Shown here: one piece after another, positions 16,688 to 25,719 of the stretch | Layout: each line of letters starts with the position of its first letter | Position numbering within the stretch: the first letter of the stretch is position 1 | Assembly (NCBI RefSeq): GCF_001721045.1 | Contig: NZ_MDER01000031.1 | Coordinates: forward strand, 265,645 to 329,644 | Origin: Paenibacillus nuruki | Lineage (GTDB): Bacteria > Bacillota > Bacilli > Paenibacillales > Paenibacillaceae | Direction of reading: 5' to 3' | DNA length: 64,000 nucleotides | Program-made: the position numbers and the translations under genes | The notes under the pieces: model-generated | The model's input: the letters and a program-made list of their open reading frames with translations, nothing else | Told to the model about the DNA's origin: nothing | Databases searched by the model: none

Positions 16688-16740
16688 GTTAATTACGAAG
16701 TAGAAAGGCTATAGATTTATTGATATATCAAGTAATTAAC
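16688..16740. promoter_or_regulatory. Widely spaced perfect inverted repeat (candidate AraC operator pair)
   Basis: GTTAATTAC at 16688-16696 and its exact complement GTAATTAAC at 16732-16740, centres 44 bp apart (about four helical turns), between the divergent isomerase operon and the AraC regulator. A regulator dimer could bind both arms at once. Confidence 0.5.
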
Positions 16741-16792
16741 GTTATTCTATCAACAATAAGAGCAAATAGATTTAGAAGAAGGAGAGATTTTT

Positions 16793-17710
16793 GTGGACAA
16801 TTCCGGTTTTTCGCATCCGATGTTTTATCGTAAACAGTGCCTTTCTCCAATAGAACAATGGTCACCGAATATTCATTATGCTCAGCATCAGAAGTTACCT
16901 ACAGGAATATTAGATCAGCGCATCATTTATGATTTTGAACTGTTATATGTACGTAAAGGGGAAGCAGTTACTCATTTTGAAGATGATAGTATTGTGATTC
17001 CGGCAGGGCATTTGTTATTGATTCCAGCAGGTGTTGCTCATCGTAACGAAGTCAGGTCTACGCCGAATGCCCATTTTATTGGTATTCATTTTGACTTTTT
17101 TCATGAGCTTCAGATTATACGAGATGAAGATTTAATCGTGAACGAACAGAAGATTATCGATACCAAATTTGCGACTGAAGCGATAGCTGAAGGATTCGAG
17201 CCTCTTTCCAGTCAGCGTTTATATCTGCCTTCTCCTTCATGTGTGCAATTGATCGAACAACTGGTTCAAGAATTTACGATGCGTCCACCGGGTTATCTAC
17301 TGGTCTGCAAAGCCTTATTACTACATATTCTCGGTCTACTTCTTCGATCTCAGAAATCGTATAATCATATGAAACCACCTGTACAAGGAGATCGAATCTT
17401 AGATATCATGAATCAGATTGAACTTTATCCTGCGGATCATTGGAGTAATGCTAGACTTGCCCATGAACTTAATATGAATGAGGATCATATGATCAAAGTA
17501 TTCAAAAAAATGGCAGGTATGCCTCCTGGAGAGTATGTACAGATGTTACGTCATCGTGAAGCAAGGCGATTATTGCGAGAAACCAACGGGTCTATCGAAG
17601 AAATAGGACGACAAGTCGGTTATCACGATATTCATTATTTCAGCCGTATTTTTCGTAAAAGCGAAGGCATTCCTCCGCGTGCTTATCGTAATTTATCACG
17701 GATATTATAA
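16793..17710 (+). CDS. AraC family transcriptional regulator
   Basis: 305 residues from GTG 16793, with AAGGAGAG upstream. The N-terminal half is a cupin-type sensing domain (FELLYVRKGEAVTHFEDD ... IPAGVAHRNE). The C-terminal 100 residues are the double helix-turn-helix: SNARLAHELNMNEDHMIKVFKK, then SIEEIGRQVGYHDIHYFSRIFRK, ending PPRAYR. It is divergent from the isomerase/Gfo-Idh operon, which is the likely target, and the inverted repeat between them is a candidate site. The ligand is probably a sugar related to the operon's substrate. Confidence 0.9.
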   Translation: MDNSGFSHPMFYRKQCLSPIEQWSPNIHYAQHQKLPTGILDQRIIYDFELLYVRKGEAVTHFEDDSIVIPAGHLLLIPAGVAHRNEVRSTPNAHFIGIHFDFFHELQIIRDEDLIVNEQKIIDTKFATEAIAEGFEPLSSQRLYLPSPSCVQLIEQLVQEFTMRPPGYLLVCKALLLHILGLLLRSQKSYNHMKPPVQGDRILDIMNQIELYPADHWSNARLAHELNMNEDHMIKVFKKMAGMPPGEYVQMLRHREARRLLRETNGSIEEIGRQVGYHDIHYFSRIFRKSEGIPPRAYRNLSRIL

Positions 17711-17786
17711 TGTTCTCTCGGATATTAATACACTCTATAATTAAGACAACTATGATGAGCGTATACATATCCAAATCAAGCACAAA

Positions 17787-17812
17787 AACGGCTACCTTGT
17801 AAGATAGCCGTT
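17787..17812. terminator. Bidirectional terminator between AraC and DUF4261 genes
   Basis: AACGGCTA and TAGCCGTT stem with inner CTT/AAG pairs, between convergent genes; a T-rich stretch follows on the minus strand. Confidence 0.6.
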
Positions 17813-17870
17813 CTCAGGTAAAAATTATATAGGATTCACACACTACTTCTATCAAACAGATACTTACAAC

Positions 17871-18707
17871 TTAATAACCAATCTTAATGCTCTCATTCTC
17901 AACAGCTACGCCCTGCGATAACGTTAACGACAGACGTTGTTCTTCTGAGAAGCCAATCGTTTCCCCATGCTCTAAAGTCACATCGTAACTAATAATGTAA
18001 TCGACAATCATCATCGTAAATTCAAAGACATCACTTAGTGGATGCTCGGAATGAATGATTTCGATTTCGTATTTTCCGAAATTTTGCAGACCTCTTGTAT
18101 ATGCAGAGCGACCTTGCTCATCTTGATATAATCCGATAAAGACCCATAATTGTACAGGTAATTCTTCGTCTTTCAACATTTGAGCACTTTCGACATAGCT
18201 CTCCGCAGACACGACCATCGGTTGCATATAGAACGCTAGAGCATCTTTCATCTGCATCAGACTGCTTACGATTTGTGTAAAGAGTAAATGCCCTGCAATC
18301 GGATTCGGTGCACCGGATACACTTACGATCACATGAGAACGATGAGTCGCTACCACTTGCTCTGCTTCTGGCCATAGCAGATTATACTGACAGCATTCTT
18401 CTACTTCACGGTTAGGAATCGGTGCTGGCATATGAGCAACCACCACTTGCATCCCTTCCACTTCAAAAACGATATTTTCTTCATTCGGCTGATTTTCAAT
18501 CACGATTTCTGCATCTTTATGTAAATAACTTATAAAGGATTCCCAATCACAAGTCTCACTGCTGAGTAAGGCAAATCCAAGCAACATCGGTGTCTGCCAC
18601 GAATCCGCTTGATCTGGCAATGCGGTCGGCATTGGAACGATATTATTATATTCTGAAGATGATGTTGTTTCTTCTTTATTTTTACGAAATTTATCAAAAA
18701 TACCCAT
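17871..18707 (-). CDS. DUF4261 domain-containing protein
   Basis: 278 residues. The first 40 residues are polar and probably disordered (FDKFRKNKEETTSSSEY). The rest fits the DUF4261 pattern: opening LLGFALLSS, the segment VVVAHMPAPIPNREVEECCQYN, and the C-terminal MMIVDYIISYDVTLEHGETIG followed by GFSEEQRLSL. No signal peptide or membrane segment. Function is unknown; family members are common as single genes in Bacillales. AAGGAG precedes the ATG. Confidence 0.75.
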   Translation of the reverse strand: MGIFDKFRKNKEETTSSSEYNNIVPMPTALPDQADSWQTPMLLGFALLSSETCDWESFISYLHKDAEIVIENQPNEENIVFEVEGMQVVVAHMPAPIPNREVEECCQYNLLWPEAEQVVATHRSHVIVSVSGAPNPIAGHLLFTQIVSSLMQMKDALAFYMQPMVVSAESYVESAQMLKDEELPVQLWVFIGLYQDEQGRSAYTRGLQNFGKYEIEIIHSEHPLSDVFEFTMMIVDYIISYDVTLEHGETIGFSEEQRLSLTLSQGVAVENESIKIGY

Positions 18708-18842
18708 AGTGTGATACTCCTTCGCAGATCGTATAGTGGTTCGATTTCACAAAATATAAACCTGTGCATATTGTAGCAGGAATGCGATTAATATTCACTT
18801 TTGTTCCTTTATTTGATATAGATGCACTCATAATGATATAAA

Positions 18843-18869
18843 AAAAGAAGAGCAATCTGCTCTTCTTTT
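18843..18869 (-). terminator. Terminator after the Nfu_N gene
   Basis: Perfect 12-bp stem AAAAGAAGAGCA/TGCTCTTCTTTT with 3-nt loop, 36 bp past the stop codon, followed on the minus strand by TTTTTTATATC. Confidence 0.85.
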
Positions 18870-18904
18870 AGCGTACGAATGAAAGTCTAATGATTGTGCT
18901 ACAA

Positions 18905-19171
18905 TTACTCAGCATTCTCAAAAGCAGCTTCAACTTGTGGAATAATATCATCCCAGCTCGCATCAGGTAATTTACTTATCGTTACAAAATCACGCATCCC
19001 AAAAATATTATCAACACCGTCGATACTGATCAATGCGCTTGCTAGTGGATGATCTGTGCTGTCACCTGCTTTAAGCGAAGTGCTAGCTGGACCTTCAAAG
19101 ATATGTTGATTGGCATTGATTTTGACCGCGTTCGGGTTAGGTGTGTTCTGGATACTCATTTCGATAGCCAT
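18905..19171 (-). CDS. Stand-alone Nfu N-terminal domain (Nfu_N) protein
   Basis: 88 residues, close to the size of a bare Nfu_N domain. The start QNTPNPNAVKINANQ and the segment ASALISIDGVDNIFGMRDFVTISK match the N-terminal domain of Nfu-type iron-sulfur scaffolds. The C-terminal NifU domain with its CxxC cluster site is missing, and there are no cysteines at all, so it cannot be a scaffold alone. In CvfC/YpgR-type proteins this domain is fused to HEAT-like repeats; here a HEAT-repeat protein is encoded directly upstream, 59 bp away. GGAGG lies 9 nt before the ATG. Confidence 0.85.
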   Translation of the reverse strand: MAIEMSIQNTPNPNAVKINANQHIFEGPASTSLKAGDSTDHPLASALISIDGVDNIFGMRDFVTISKLPDASWDDIIPQVEAAFENAE

Positions 19172-19230
19172 AGGGTAATTCCTCCTGATAGTTGGATTAG
19201 GGAGTAGATGTTGGTACTAAACAGATCATC

Positions 19231-19695
19231 TTACTTGGTATCGTAAGATTCCCATTTTGCTTTTAACCAGTTGTCGAACTCTTCGCCTTTTTCGCCTTCA
19301 TACGTGTTGTAGATATCAGCACGCATTTTTTGCAATTTCACTTTGAAATCTTCAAAGCTATGATCTTTAGGCAAGCTTTTTTTGATACGAATCAATGTTT
19401 TAGTTAATCCTTTGAACAATTCAGGCTTCGCTTTAGATGGTTGTTGTACATCTTGTCCTAGACCTCGCAATTGCTTATACGCTGCATCTTGCACAGCATA
19501 TACTGGATCATTGTTCATCATATGCGTAAGCAGATCAATAATCGGCTGGTGGTTGTATTGTCCTAATTCATTGACAGCGTTTAGACGCTCCTGCCAATCG
19601 GATTTGCGGTGAGCCGCTTTTTTTAATTCTTCATAATTTTCTGGTAATTCAAATGACGTACTTTCGAAATGTGATTCTTCTGTCAAAACATTCAA
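19231..19695 (-). CDS. HEAT-repeat protein, partner of Nfu_N gene
   Basis: 154 residues. A run of helical repeats (SDWQERLNAVNELGQYNHQPIIDLLTHMM split between two helices, then DPVYAVQDAAYKQLRGLG) is typical of HEAT_2 repeats. The C-terminal half is a charged helical region. The start is uncertain: the TTG at 19695 is only 3 nt after AGAAGG, and a TTG at 19686 has 10-nt spacing. In CvfC (S. aureus conserved virulence factor C) and YpgR, Nfu_N and HEAT repeats form one chain, so this pair may be a split version, inferred from order only. Confidence 0.75.
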   Translation of the reverse strand: MNVLTEESHFESTSFELPENYEELKKAAHRKSDWQERLNAVNELGQYNHQPIIDLLTHMMNNDPVYAVQDAAYKQLRGLGQDVQQPSKAKPELFKGLTKTLIRIKKSLPKDHSFEDFKVKLQKMRADIYNTYEGEKGEEFDNWLKAKWESYDTK

Positions 19696-19779
19696 TCCCC
19701 TTCTATTTTCAAATCCCGTTACTCTTTATTATAATTCAGCTTCTATCTCGATTGAAAGACATTTCGCTGAAAATAACAG

Positions 19780-19956
19780 TTAATCTGTACTTTTAGTGGT
19801 CGGTGTAGACTTGGAATTGCCTTTTTTATCTTTGTCTGCTCTTGTTGCATAAGGTTTAGGTGCACTTTTGGTTTTTTTAGCGCTAGCTTGCCAGCGATTC
19901 CAACCTTTTTTGCCCGTTCCGCGACCTGTTCCACCTTTGCTTTTTGCGTTAGCCAA
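19780..19956 (-). CDS. DUF3934 small basic protein
   Basis: 58 residues from a TTG at 19956, with GGAG 7 nt upstream. The sequence begins MANAKSKGGTGRGTGKKG and continues WNRWQASAKKTKSAPKPYA, a Gly/Lys-rich pattern that matches the DUF3934 family of Bacillales micro-proteins. Very basic, with a conserved WNRWQ core. Function unknown; nucleic-acid binding is possible from its charge only. A longer open frame on the same strand in another phase (19743-19964) covers this region but has no such similarity. Confidence 0.75.
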   Translation of the reverse strand: MANAKSKGGTGRGTGKKGWNRWQASAKKTKSAPKPYATRADKDKKGNSKSTPTTKSTD

Positions 19957-20146
19957 AATATCACTCCGTTAGATGTAATACATAAATCTGCCTGTACGTA
20001 CAGACATCCCTATGCTTCTTTGTTCTATTGTATCAAACCCTGCCCTATATCACCACCAACTGGAAAAACAAACATCACTTATGTTAAATTTAATATTGAT
20101 ATGTTGAGGCGAATATTAAAGGTTATGGAATAGGAGATATATAGGC

Positions 20147-22396
20147 ATGCGCAAAGTAGGATTATTTATTTATTTAATTCCCATCATTGTGATCAGTATG
20201 ATTGCATGGAATGATTATGCCGGCGGAATCGAAGAATTGAAAAACAATCCGTCTGCTGTACATGATATCTTTTATTTGGATCAAGGTCGAAAAATAGTAA
20301 GTATTGCGGATGGTGAAAAAGGGCTACGAGGGATGATCTATAATGTAAGCAATCATCAATTGGAGAAAGAAATCCCGTTCGTTTCCAATATATTCAAAGA
20401 TACTGCTGTCGCTTATCAGAATAAGCAATTGGTTGTTGCAACAAAAGACAGTAATGATGTTCTGTCTGTTCATTTGATTGATGCCGATGGAAATAGTAAA
20501 CAACTGAATCGTAATTCATTGAAAGTGAACGATTATTTGAAAAACAGTACATATACATGGCGTAACCGACTGATCGTGATCAATGATGATTGGACGAATA
20601 AAAATCAAACAGCTTCCATGTCCGAAATACAAAATGGACAACTACATTCCGTCGATTTGAGCGATCCTTCTTTGTTGCCTGCTAGACCTACTTCTATAGA
20701 TGCTAGTTCTAATAGCTTTGAAAGTGATGTCGCCATTCCGATGCTGGTAGCTACGCTTAAAGATGGCACTTCTGCTTATATCAGTGGTATTTTGGATGAT
20801 CAGTATCGCCCTGCTATCTATCTTGCTAAAGCTGATCAAACGAGCTTTGAAGCCGAAAAACAAGCTCAACAACAGTTTGTGCAACATTTCCAAGCGAATC
20901 CAACACGTTTATTACAAGTAGAAAGCGATGATCCAAAACAAGTTCGTTTTTACAATCAAGCAACAGATCAAATAGGCGCATTACTGCCTACGCCTCAACC
21001 TGTCTATCAAGCTCAGATCGTTTTGCTGAATGATCAGGAAGTGCTTATAACAGGTTCAACAAACAAAAATGAAGCGGACGGCAAATTAATAGGTTATATT
21101 TATAATGAAAAAACAAAACAATTTACAGATATCGCTCCACTTCTCACTAACAAAACCTATGATCAATTAACCAATGTCAATTTCACCTTCTATAAAGAAA
21201 ATACGACCACACCACTTTATTATTCAGATACCGATGCTTCGGCAGGTTGGTTCGATCCACAAAGTAATACCGTTACACAGATGACAACAGCTGAAGTAGA
21301 GCAATGGCAAGGAAATGATCCTGCTAAGCAAAAGTCGTGGCATGGGTTTCTAGCATATCTTTTGGAAGGTGGTCCGATTATATTTAATCTATTGATATGG
21401 TTGCTTATTCCTTTGATTTTATTAATCATTCCGCTCATTATCCATTTCGTATTACGTAGACGCAAAGCCAAGCAACTTCAGACAGGAATCGTAACGCAAG
21501 CAACGATTATTGCTCGTACGGAAACAGGAACCTATATCAACGATCAACCGCAAGTTCGATTTACTGTTCAATTCGAAGATGAAGGTGTATTACGTAAATT
21601 AGATATCAAAAAAGTAGTTCCTTACCTACAGATGCCATCGATTGGCGATTCCGCGATGATCAGCTACGATCGTCGTAAACAGACAGCTATTTTTCTAACA
21701 ACCGAAGATATTCCTGCACAACCACCATCTCAAATCCTTTATAACGCTGTACTTCAAAAAATTGATACTTATGATCCAGTCAATCGAGGTCAAGCATTAT
21801 TGCTACATTTTGAATTGGATGGTCAGACTTATTCTGTTCCGGTAGTACAACCAAATGGATTCCACTATCGTCTAGGCGACCAAGCAAATCTGATCCAAAT
21901 TGGAGGTATGACTCGTCTACTCAGCTATGGTGTACTGACTGATTTGAACAAAACAGACGAGCTTACATTACAAGGTGAAATTATTGGTATTCAGTCTTTT
22001 CCCGTTCATATTCAACAACGGCAATTGATGCTGTTGGAAGTATTAGTGACTCAAGACAACCAACGTATTCAGAAGGTCAGCAGTCAATATGTGCCTGCAC
22101 AGTTAGCTCTGTCTGTCGGTAATCAACTTCCAGTGACTGTAAAGCAAAATGAATTTCAGCGTGATCTACGCTTGATGCAAGGCAAGCAAGGAAGTGCTCA
22201 AGTCATCGCTGTAACCTTTAATGGAACTACAGGAGAGCGCCCAATCGCACGCATCACGGCACAACGTGGTGGTTCAGAGTATGTGTTAGAACAATCGATT
22301 GAACCTGTGTATGGTGTAGAAGTAGGCGATGAATTATGGATTGCTTATGATGAACAGACACGAGAAGCGATGATTGTGAAGTATGCTTCGATGTAG
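20147..22396 (+). CDS. Large membrane protein with extracytoplasmic domain and repeated C-terminal domains
   Basis: 749 residues. An N-terminal membrane anchor (residues 5-22) is followed by about 380 residues with beta-rich repeating segments (VFxxD/LxDxDG types, possibly propeller-like) that should lie outside the cell. A strong membrane helix spans about residues 408-436 (FNLLIWLLIPLILLII), followed by RRRKAK. The cytosolic 310 residues contain at least three similar units of about 90 residues: G-x-V-x-A-x-I followed by a beta-rich segment and ending in a GDxxxIxYD-like strand (GDSAMISYDRRKQTAIF, GDELWIAYDEQTREAMI). This resembles DUF3592-like folds. No known function. AGGAG 10 nt before the ATG. 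Confidence 0.65.
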   Translation: MRKVGLFIYLIPIIVISMIAWNDYAGGIEELKNNPSAVHDIFYLDQGRKIVSIADGEKGLRGMIYNVSNHQLEKEIPFVSNIFKDTAVAYQNKQLVVATKDSNDVLSVHLIDADGNSKQLNRNSLKVNDYLKNSTYTWRNRLIVINDDWTNKNQTASMSEIQNGQLHSVDLSDPSLLPARPTSIDASSNSFESDVAIPMLVATLKDGTSAYISGILDDQYRPAIYLAKADQTSFEAEKQAQQQFVQHFQANPTRLLQVESDDPKQVRFYNQATDQIGALLPTPQPVYQAQIVLLNDQEVLITGSTNKNEADGKLIGYIYNEKTKQFTDIAPLLTNKTYDQLTNVNFTFYKENTTTPLYYSDTDASAGWFDPQSNTVTQMTTAEVEQWQGNDPAKQKSWHGFLAYLLEGGPIIFNLLIWLLIPLILLIIPLIIHFVLRRRKAKQLQTGIVTQATIIARTETGTYINDQPQVRFTVQFEDEGVLRKLDIKKVVPYLQMPSIGDSAMISYDRRKQTAIFLTTEDIPAQPPSQILYNAVLQKIDTYDPVNRGQALLLHFELDGQTYSVPVVQPNGFHYRLGDQANLIQIGGMTRLLSYGVLTDLNKTDELTLQGEIIGIQSFPVHIQQRQLMLLEVLVTQDNQRIQKVSSQYVPAQLALSVGNQLPVTVKQNEFQRDLRLMQGKQGSAQVIAVTFNGTTGERPIARITAQRGGSEYVLEQSIEPVYGVEVGDELWIAYDEQTREAMIVKYASM

Positions 22397-22428
22397 ATAG
22401 ATTTTAGACAAATTAAGAATATAAATAG

Positions 22429-22473
22429 AAAAAATCCTTCTTCTTTGCATGTGCAGAGTGAGAAGGTTTTTTT
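22429..22473 (+). terminator. Terminator after the 749-residue membrane protein
   Basis: Arms AAAATCCTTCT and AGAAGGTTTTT with one mismatch and an inner GCA/TGC pairing, ending in a run of seven T. Confidence 0.7.
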
Positions 22474-22484
22474 ATACTATCATT

Positions 22485-22775
22485 TTAACTAAACGTAGCG
22501 AAATAGGCTTTGGATAAAAACAACATAGCCACCATCACTAGACTAGCTATGACATAACCTAATGTTCCTTTGGCTCCTTCTTTTTTCAAAAACAATCCAC
22601 CTACTGTCGTTCCGAGTAAAAGTATCCCAGGACTTGCGATTATCAATGCTAATAAAATACCCGTCAAAGGAAATCCGTGTGCAAAATAATGACTCACTTG
22701 AATAAACATAAATACAACAGATGCTACATGAAATAGTGCTACTGCTCCCCACAACCACTTAAACCATTTCATCAT
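22485..22775 (-). CDS. Small membrane protein, three helices
   Basis: 96 residues with three hydrophobic helices (about 6-28, 37-60, 70-92) and a short basic/Gly hairpin between the last two (FLKKEGAKGTLG). A GAGG stands before the first of two adjacent ATG codons. No family is recognised. It is a single gene; its stop is within 20 bp of the terminator of the gene facing it. Confidence 0.55.
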   Translation of the reverse strand: MMKWFKWLWGAVALFHVASVVFMFIQVSHYFAHGFPLTGILLALIIASPGILLLGTTVGGLFLKKEGAKGTLGYVIASLVMVAMLFLSKAYFATFS

Positions 22776-22857
22776 ATTTATTCCTCAATTCATTATTTAC
22801 AAATATATTCGATTTTTAAATACATTTATTACTGATAATTGATTTTTCTCCCTTTTT

Positions 22858-23475
22858 TCATTTGAAAGGTTCCACCTTTTGAATACCGATTTGCTTGATA
22901 ATTTCGTTAACTCGCTCTATATACTGTTGACTCTCTGCATCTATTTTCTCATCTGTATAAGGAAGTTGAGCACCTAATTCTTTAATTTTGAAAAGCTTCA
23001 GGATATACAAAATACGCTGTTCACATTCCATAGAGGGTTTCTTCTGCCCGATCGCTGCATCTATCGTTTGGGTGGTTAATGTCTCACCTTTTACAAATCG
23101 GTCTTGTACATTGTGCTTCACTTTCACTACATCTTCTTCGCCTGTCTGGAGTGCATCGTCTATCCGTTTGATAGCTTGACCGTAGACATCTGACTGTCCT
23201 TCTTCACGAGCGATTCGTGCTTGCAAAATCAAAGCATGCTCTACCCATGTCCAATAATCATAATTTTCTGCAAACGGAATCTGGGACAGTTCATCCAGTA
23301 ACTCTTTGATCTGTGGCTTCTGATCGCTTTGAGTGATATATAAGAGATAACTTAATTTCACCAATGCCGCCAGATACGCTTTTTGGATCTTTTTATATTT
23401 GGCTGGAATCTGCTCTATGTATGAATGTAGTTCTGCTTTCTTTTCGATACGGGTAAATACTTCTTTTAATTGCAT
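22858..23475 (-). CDS. Conserved hypothetical helical protein
   Basis: 205 residues from ATG 23475 (GGAGGGG 6 nt before it); an in-frame extension upstream has no ribosome binding site. It is mostly helical and charged, with NYDYWTWVEHALILQARIAREEG as its most distinctive stretch and a C-terminal helix rich in E, Q and I. This resembles a Bacillales family of unknown function (possibly DUF6707), which I cannot confirm without a search. Cytosolic. Confidence 0.6.
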   Translation of the reverse strand: MQLKEVFTRIEKKAELHSYIEQIPAKYKKIQKAYLAALVKLSYLLYITQSDQKPQIKELLDELSQIPFAENYDYWTWVEHALILQARIAREEGQSDVYGQAIKRIDDALQTGEEDVVKVKHNVQDRFVKGETLTTQTIDAAIGQKKPSMECEQRILYILKLFKIKELGAQLPYTDEKIDAESQQYIERVNEIIKQIGIQKVEPFK

Positions 23476-23548
23476 CGTAATCCCCTCCATCTGAAATATA
23501 GCTTTATTATATTCTAGTTGCTTCCACTTCTTCATGATCTTAACATAA

Positions 23549-23590
23549 AGCCACAACCTTTTCTCGAAACAATGTGAGAAGGTCGTGGCT
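23549..23590 (-). terminator. Terminator after the chemoreceptor gene
   Basis: Long imperfect stem (AGCCAC-ACCTT-TCTC with GAGAAGGT-GTGGCT) about 70 bp past the stop codon of the chemoreceptor; T-rich tail TTTATGTT on the minus strand. Confidence 0.6.
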
Positions 23591-23659
23591 CTATTGGTTG
23601 TTATATTTGCTAATTATCGTTGTGCGATATAAAGATAGTATACCTGATCTAGTCGAAAA

Positions 23660-25366
23660 TTATACTTTGCAGAAAGCGATCAATTGTTGTAATTCTTCTG
23701 CTAACTGTGATAGATGACGAGCAGATGAAGCTACATCTTCCATTGTAGATAACTGTTCTTCACTAGCCGCATTCATTTCATCAATACCCGCAGAACCTTG
23801 CTGTGATAGTGCACTTAAATGTTCCATCGCTTCGGCAACTTTTTGAGTTTCTTGAGTGGCATTATTGATTAATGTATTTGTTGAATTGGTTTGTTGGACA
23901 GTTGTATTAATAGATTGCTGAATCGCTTCAAATGCAACTGTGACCCGTTGTCCTCCATCAATACTAGCTTGAACACTGTGTACAGAACCTTTTGCTTTAT
24001 CGACAGCACTTTGACTTTCTTGTTGTACATCTTTGATCAAGCTAGTAATTGTAGTGGAAGAGCTCGCTGAACTTTCAGCCAGTTTACGGATTTCATCAGC
24101 AACTACGGCAAATCCTCGTCCAGCATCACCTGCACGCGCGGCTTCAATAGAAGCGTTAAGTGCTAATAGATTGGTTTGTTGAGCAATCTGCTGAATAGCG
24201 GAAGAAGCAAATCCAATCTGCTCTGATTTCGCATTTAGATTCGTAAGCACATTTAATGTAGAATGAATATCGCTTGATAATTGTTCAATACGATTTGTAA
24301 TATCTCGTACTTCATCAATTCCTTTTTCAGCAGTTTGTTGCATGTTTTCGGTCATTTCGCCCACTTGTTGGCTCGTATGAGAGATTTGATCCATCTGACG
24401 TGCCATTCCATTTACCGAATCTGTCACTTGAATAACTGTTTGGGTCTGGGAGGTAAAGCCAGTTGCTAATTCGCCAGAAGACGTAGCAATATGAGAAGAA
24501 GCCTGTGCTGTTTGCTCTGCACTAGCGGTTAACTCTTCCGAAGATGCAGACAGCGTCATTGCACTTTCATCTACACTTTTAATAATTTTACGCATACTTG
24601 CTATAAGCGTATTAAAAGCGGTAGCAACCTGACCAATTTCATCTTTTGCCTGGTAATCTGCTGCTGTTGTAAGATCCCCTTGAGCCGCTTGATTCATCAA
24701 TTGTTGAACTTTACGTAATGGACGTGAAATAAGTAATGCAATCCATAAGCCGACTAACAAAGACACGAGCAATCCAATAATAATAAAAGTAACCATAACT
24801 ATAGTAGACCGACTATACGTATTATCAGCCGTAACTTTACTTTGATTGGCTTCATTTACCATACTGGTACGCAAAGTATCTAAATATTTATTCAAAGTAA
24901 TACGTGTATTTTCTAAATCAGTGTAATTTGACTGAGCAGTCGTAAGATCGCCTGCACCTACCGCATCTAAAATATTCTGCCGAGCGTCTGAAAATGCTAT
25001 ATTTGTTTCTGTAAGATTAGCTAAATTTTGCTGATTTTCAGGACTAAGAGTCGTTTGTTTAAGCAATTCGTATTGTTTACCTGTATCCGAAGCTGTTGTA
25101 GCCACTTCTTTTATCAATGTTTCTCTTTCCGTCATATCTGTTGTACGCGTAAGTATTAATAGGCGTTTGGCATTGTTACTATAATTAATAATAATCTGAT
25201 CCATAGCCATCACAGGTTTCATATTTTTCTCGTACATATCTGTTGCAATGTTAGACATTTGTTTTGTTGAAGTCGTACCGTTAAAGCCTAAAGCAAGCAA
25301 TAATAGTAGATTAATAATAATTAAAATTACAATTTTGGTACGAACACTTAGATTCTTCATATTCAA
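23660..25366 (-). CDS. Methyl-accepting chemotaxis protein
   Basis: 568 residues, standard size. Membrane helix 1 (residues 10-30), an extracellular four-helix-bundle sensor (4HB_MCP-like, about 30-185), membrane helix 2 (about 187-212), HAMP ([20 protein letters not shown]) and a signalling domain. The hairpin tip that binds CheA/CheW is typical: [21 protein letters not shown] followed by [15 protein letters not shown], near residues 390-430. No C-terminal CheR-binding peptide. The ligand is unknown. No other chemotaxis genes are close by. Confidence 0.93.
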   Translation of the reverse strand: MNMKNLSVRTKIVILIIINLLLLLALGFNGTTSTKQMSNIATDMYEKNMKPVMAMDQIIINYSNNAKRLLILTRTTDMTERETLIKEVATTASDTGKQYELLKQTTLSPENQQNLANLTETNIAFSDARQNILDAVGAGDLTTAQSNYTDLENTRITLNKYLDTLRTSMVNEANQSKVTADNTYSRSTIVMVTFIIIGLLVSLLVGLWIALLISRPLRKVQQLMNQAAQGDLTTAADYQAKDEIGQVATAFNTLIASMRKIIKSVDESAMTLSASSEELTASAEQTAQASSHIATSSGELATGFTSQTQTVIQVTDSVNGMARQMDQISHTSQQVGEMTENMQQTAEKGIDEVRDITNRIEQLSSDIHSTLNVLTNLNAKSEQIGFASSAIQQIAQQTNLLALNASIEAARAGDAGRGFAVVADEIRKLAESSASSSTTITSLIKDVQQESQSAVDKAKGSVHSVQASIDGGQRVTVAFEAIQQSINTTVQQTNSTNTLINNATQETQKVAEAMEHLSALSQQGSAGIDEMNAASEEQLSTMEDVASSARHLSQLAEELQQLIAFCKV

Positions 25367-25719
25367 TAAACCCCTCTGAAAGTTTTTTAGTTTTTATTAG
25401 TAATGCCTGATTGTGTATTACTTCATATCACCAACCTCTATCTATGATGTTTATCTAATTAGAATTTTGAAGTATATCGTTATTCAAACTAATGACTTAG
25501 CAGCTTAAATTTTGATCAATTAAGACTTTAGCAATACATTAGCTTCAAATTTAACTATATTTATATGTCGGTAGTACTAATTTAAATATGTATAGCAAAT
25601 CCACCATTTGTTGTAAAAAATATTATTTTGTCGTTTATTGACGAATAAAAACACAAAAAAACTCCTTAATCATAAGGAGTTTTTTTGTGCTTTTATTTTT
25701 TATAGATTAACTATTGAAT
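25367..25719. other. Intergenic region between chemoreceptor and htpG
   Basis: 353 bp, AT-rich, no credible gene. It holds the chemoreceptor promoter (not resolved) and the htpG terminator near its right end. Confidence 0.6.
25652..25689 (-). terminator. htpG terminator
   Basis: 17-bp perfect stem (CACAAAAAAACTCCTTA with its complement) and a 4-nt loop, 31 bp past the stop codon; minus-strand tail TTTTTATTCG. Confidence 0.85.

Noticed and set aside
19743..19964. Open frame of 73 residues on the minus strand
   Set aside because: It is an out-of-phase reading of the DUF3934 gene (19780-19956), whose own frame has a ribosome binding site, a TTG start and family-like sequence.
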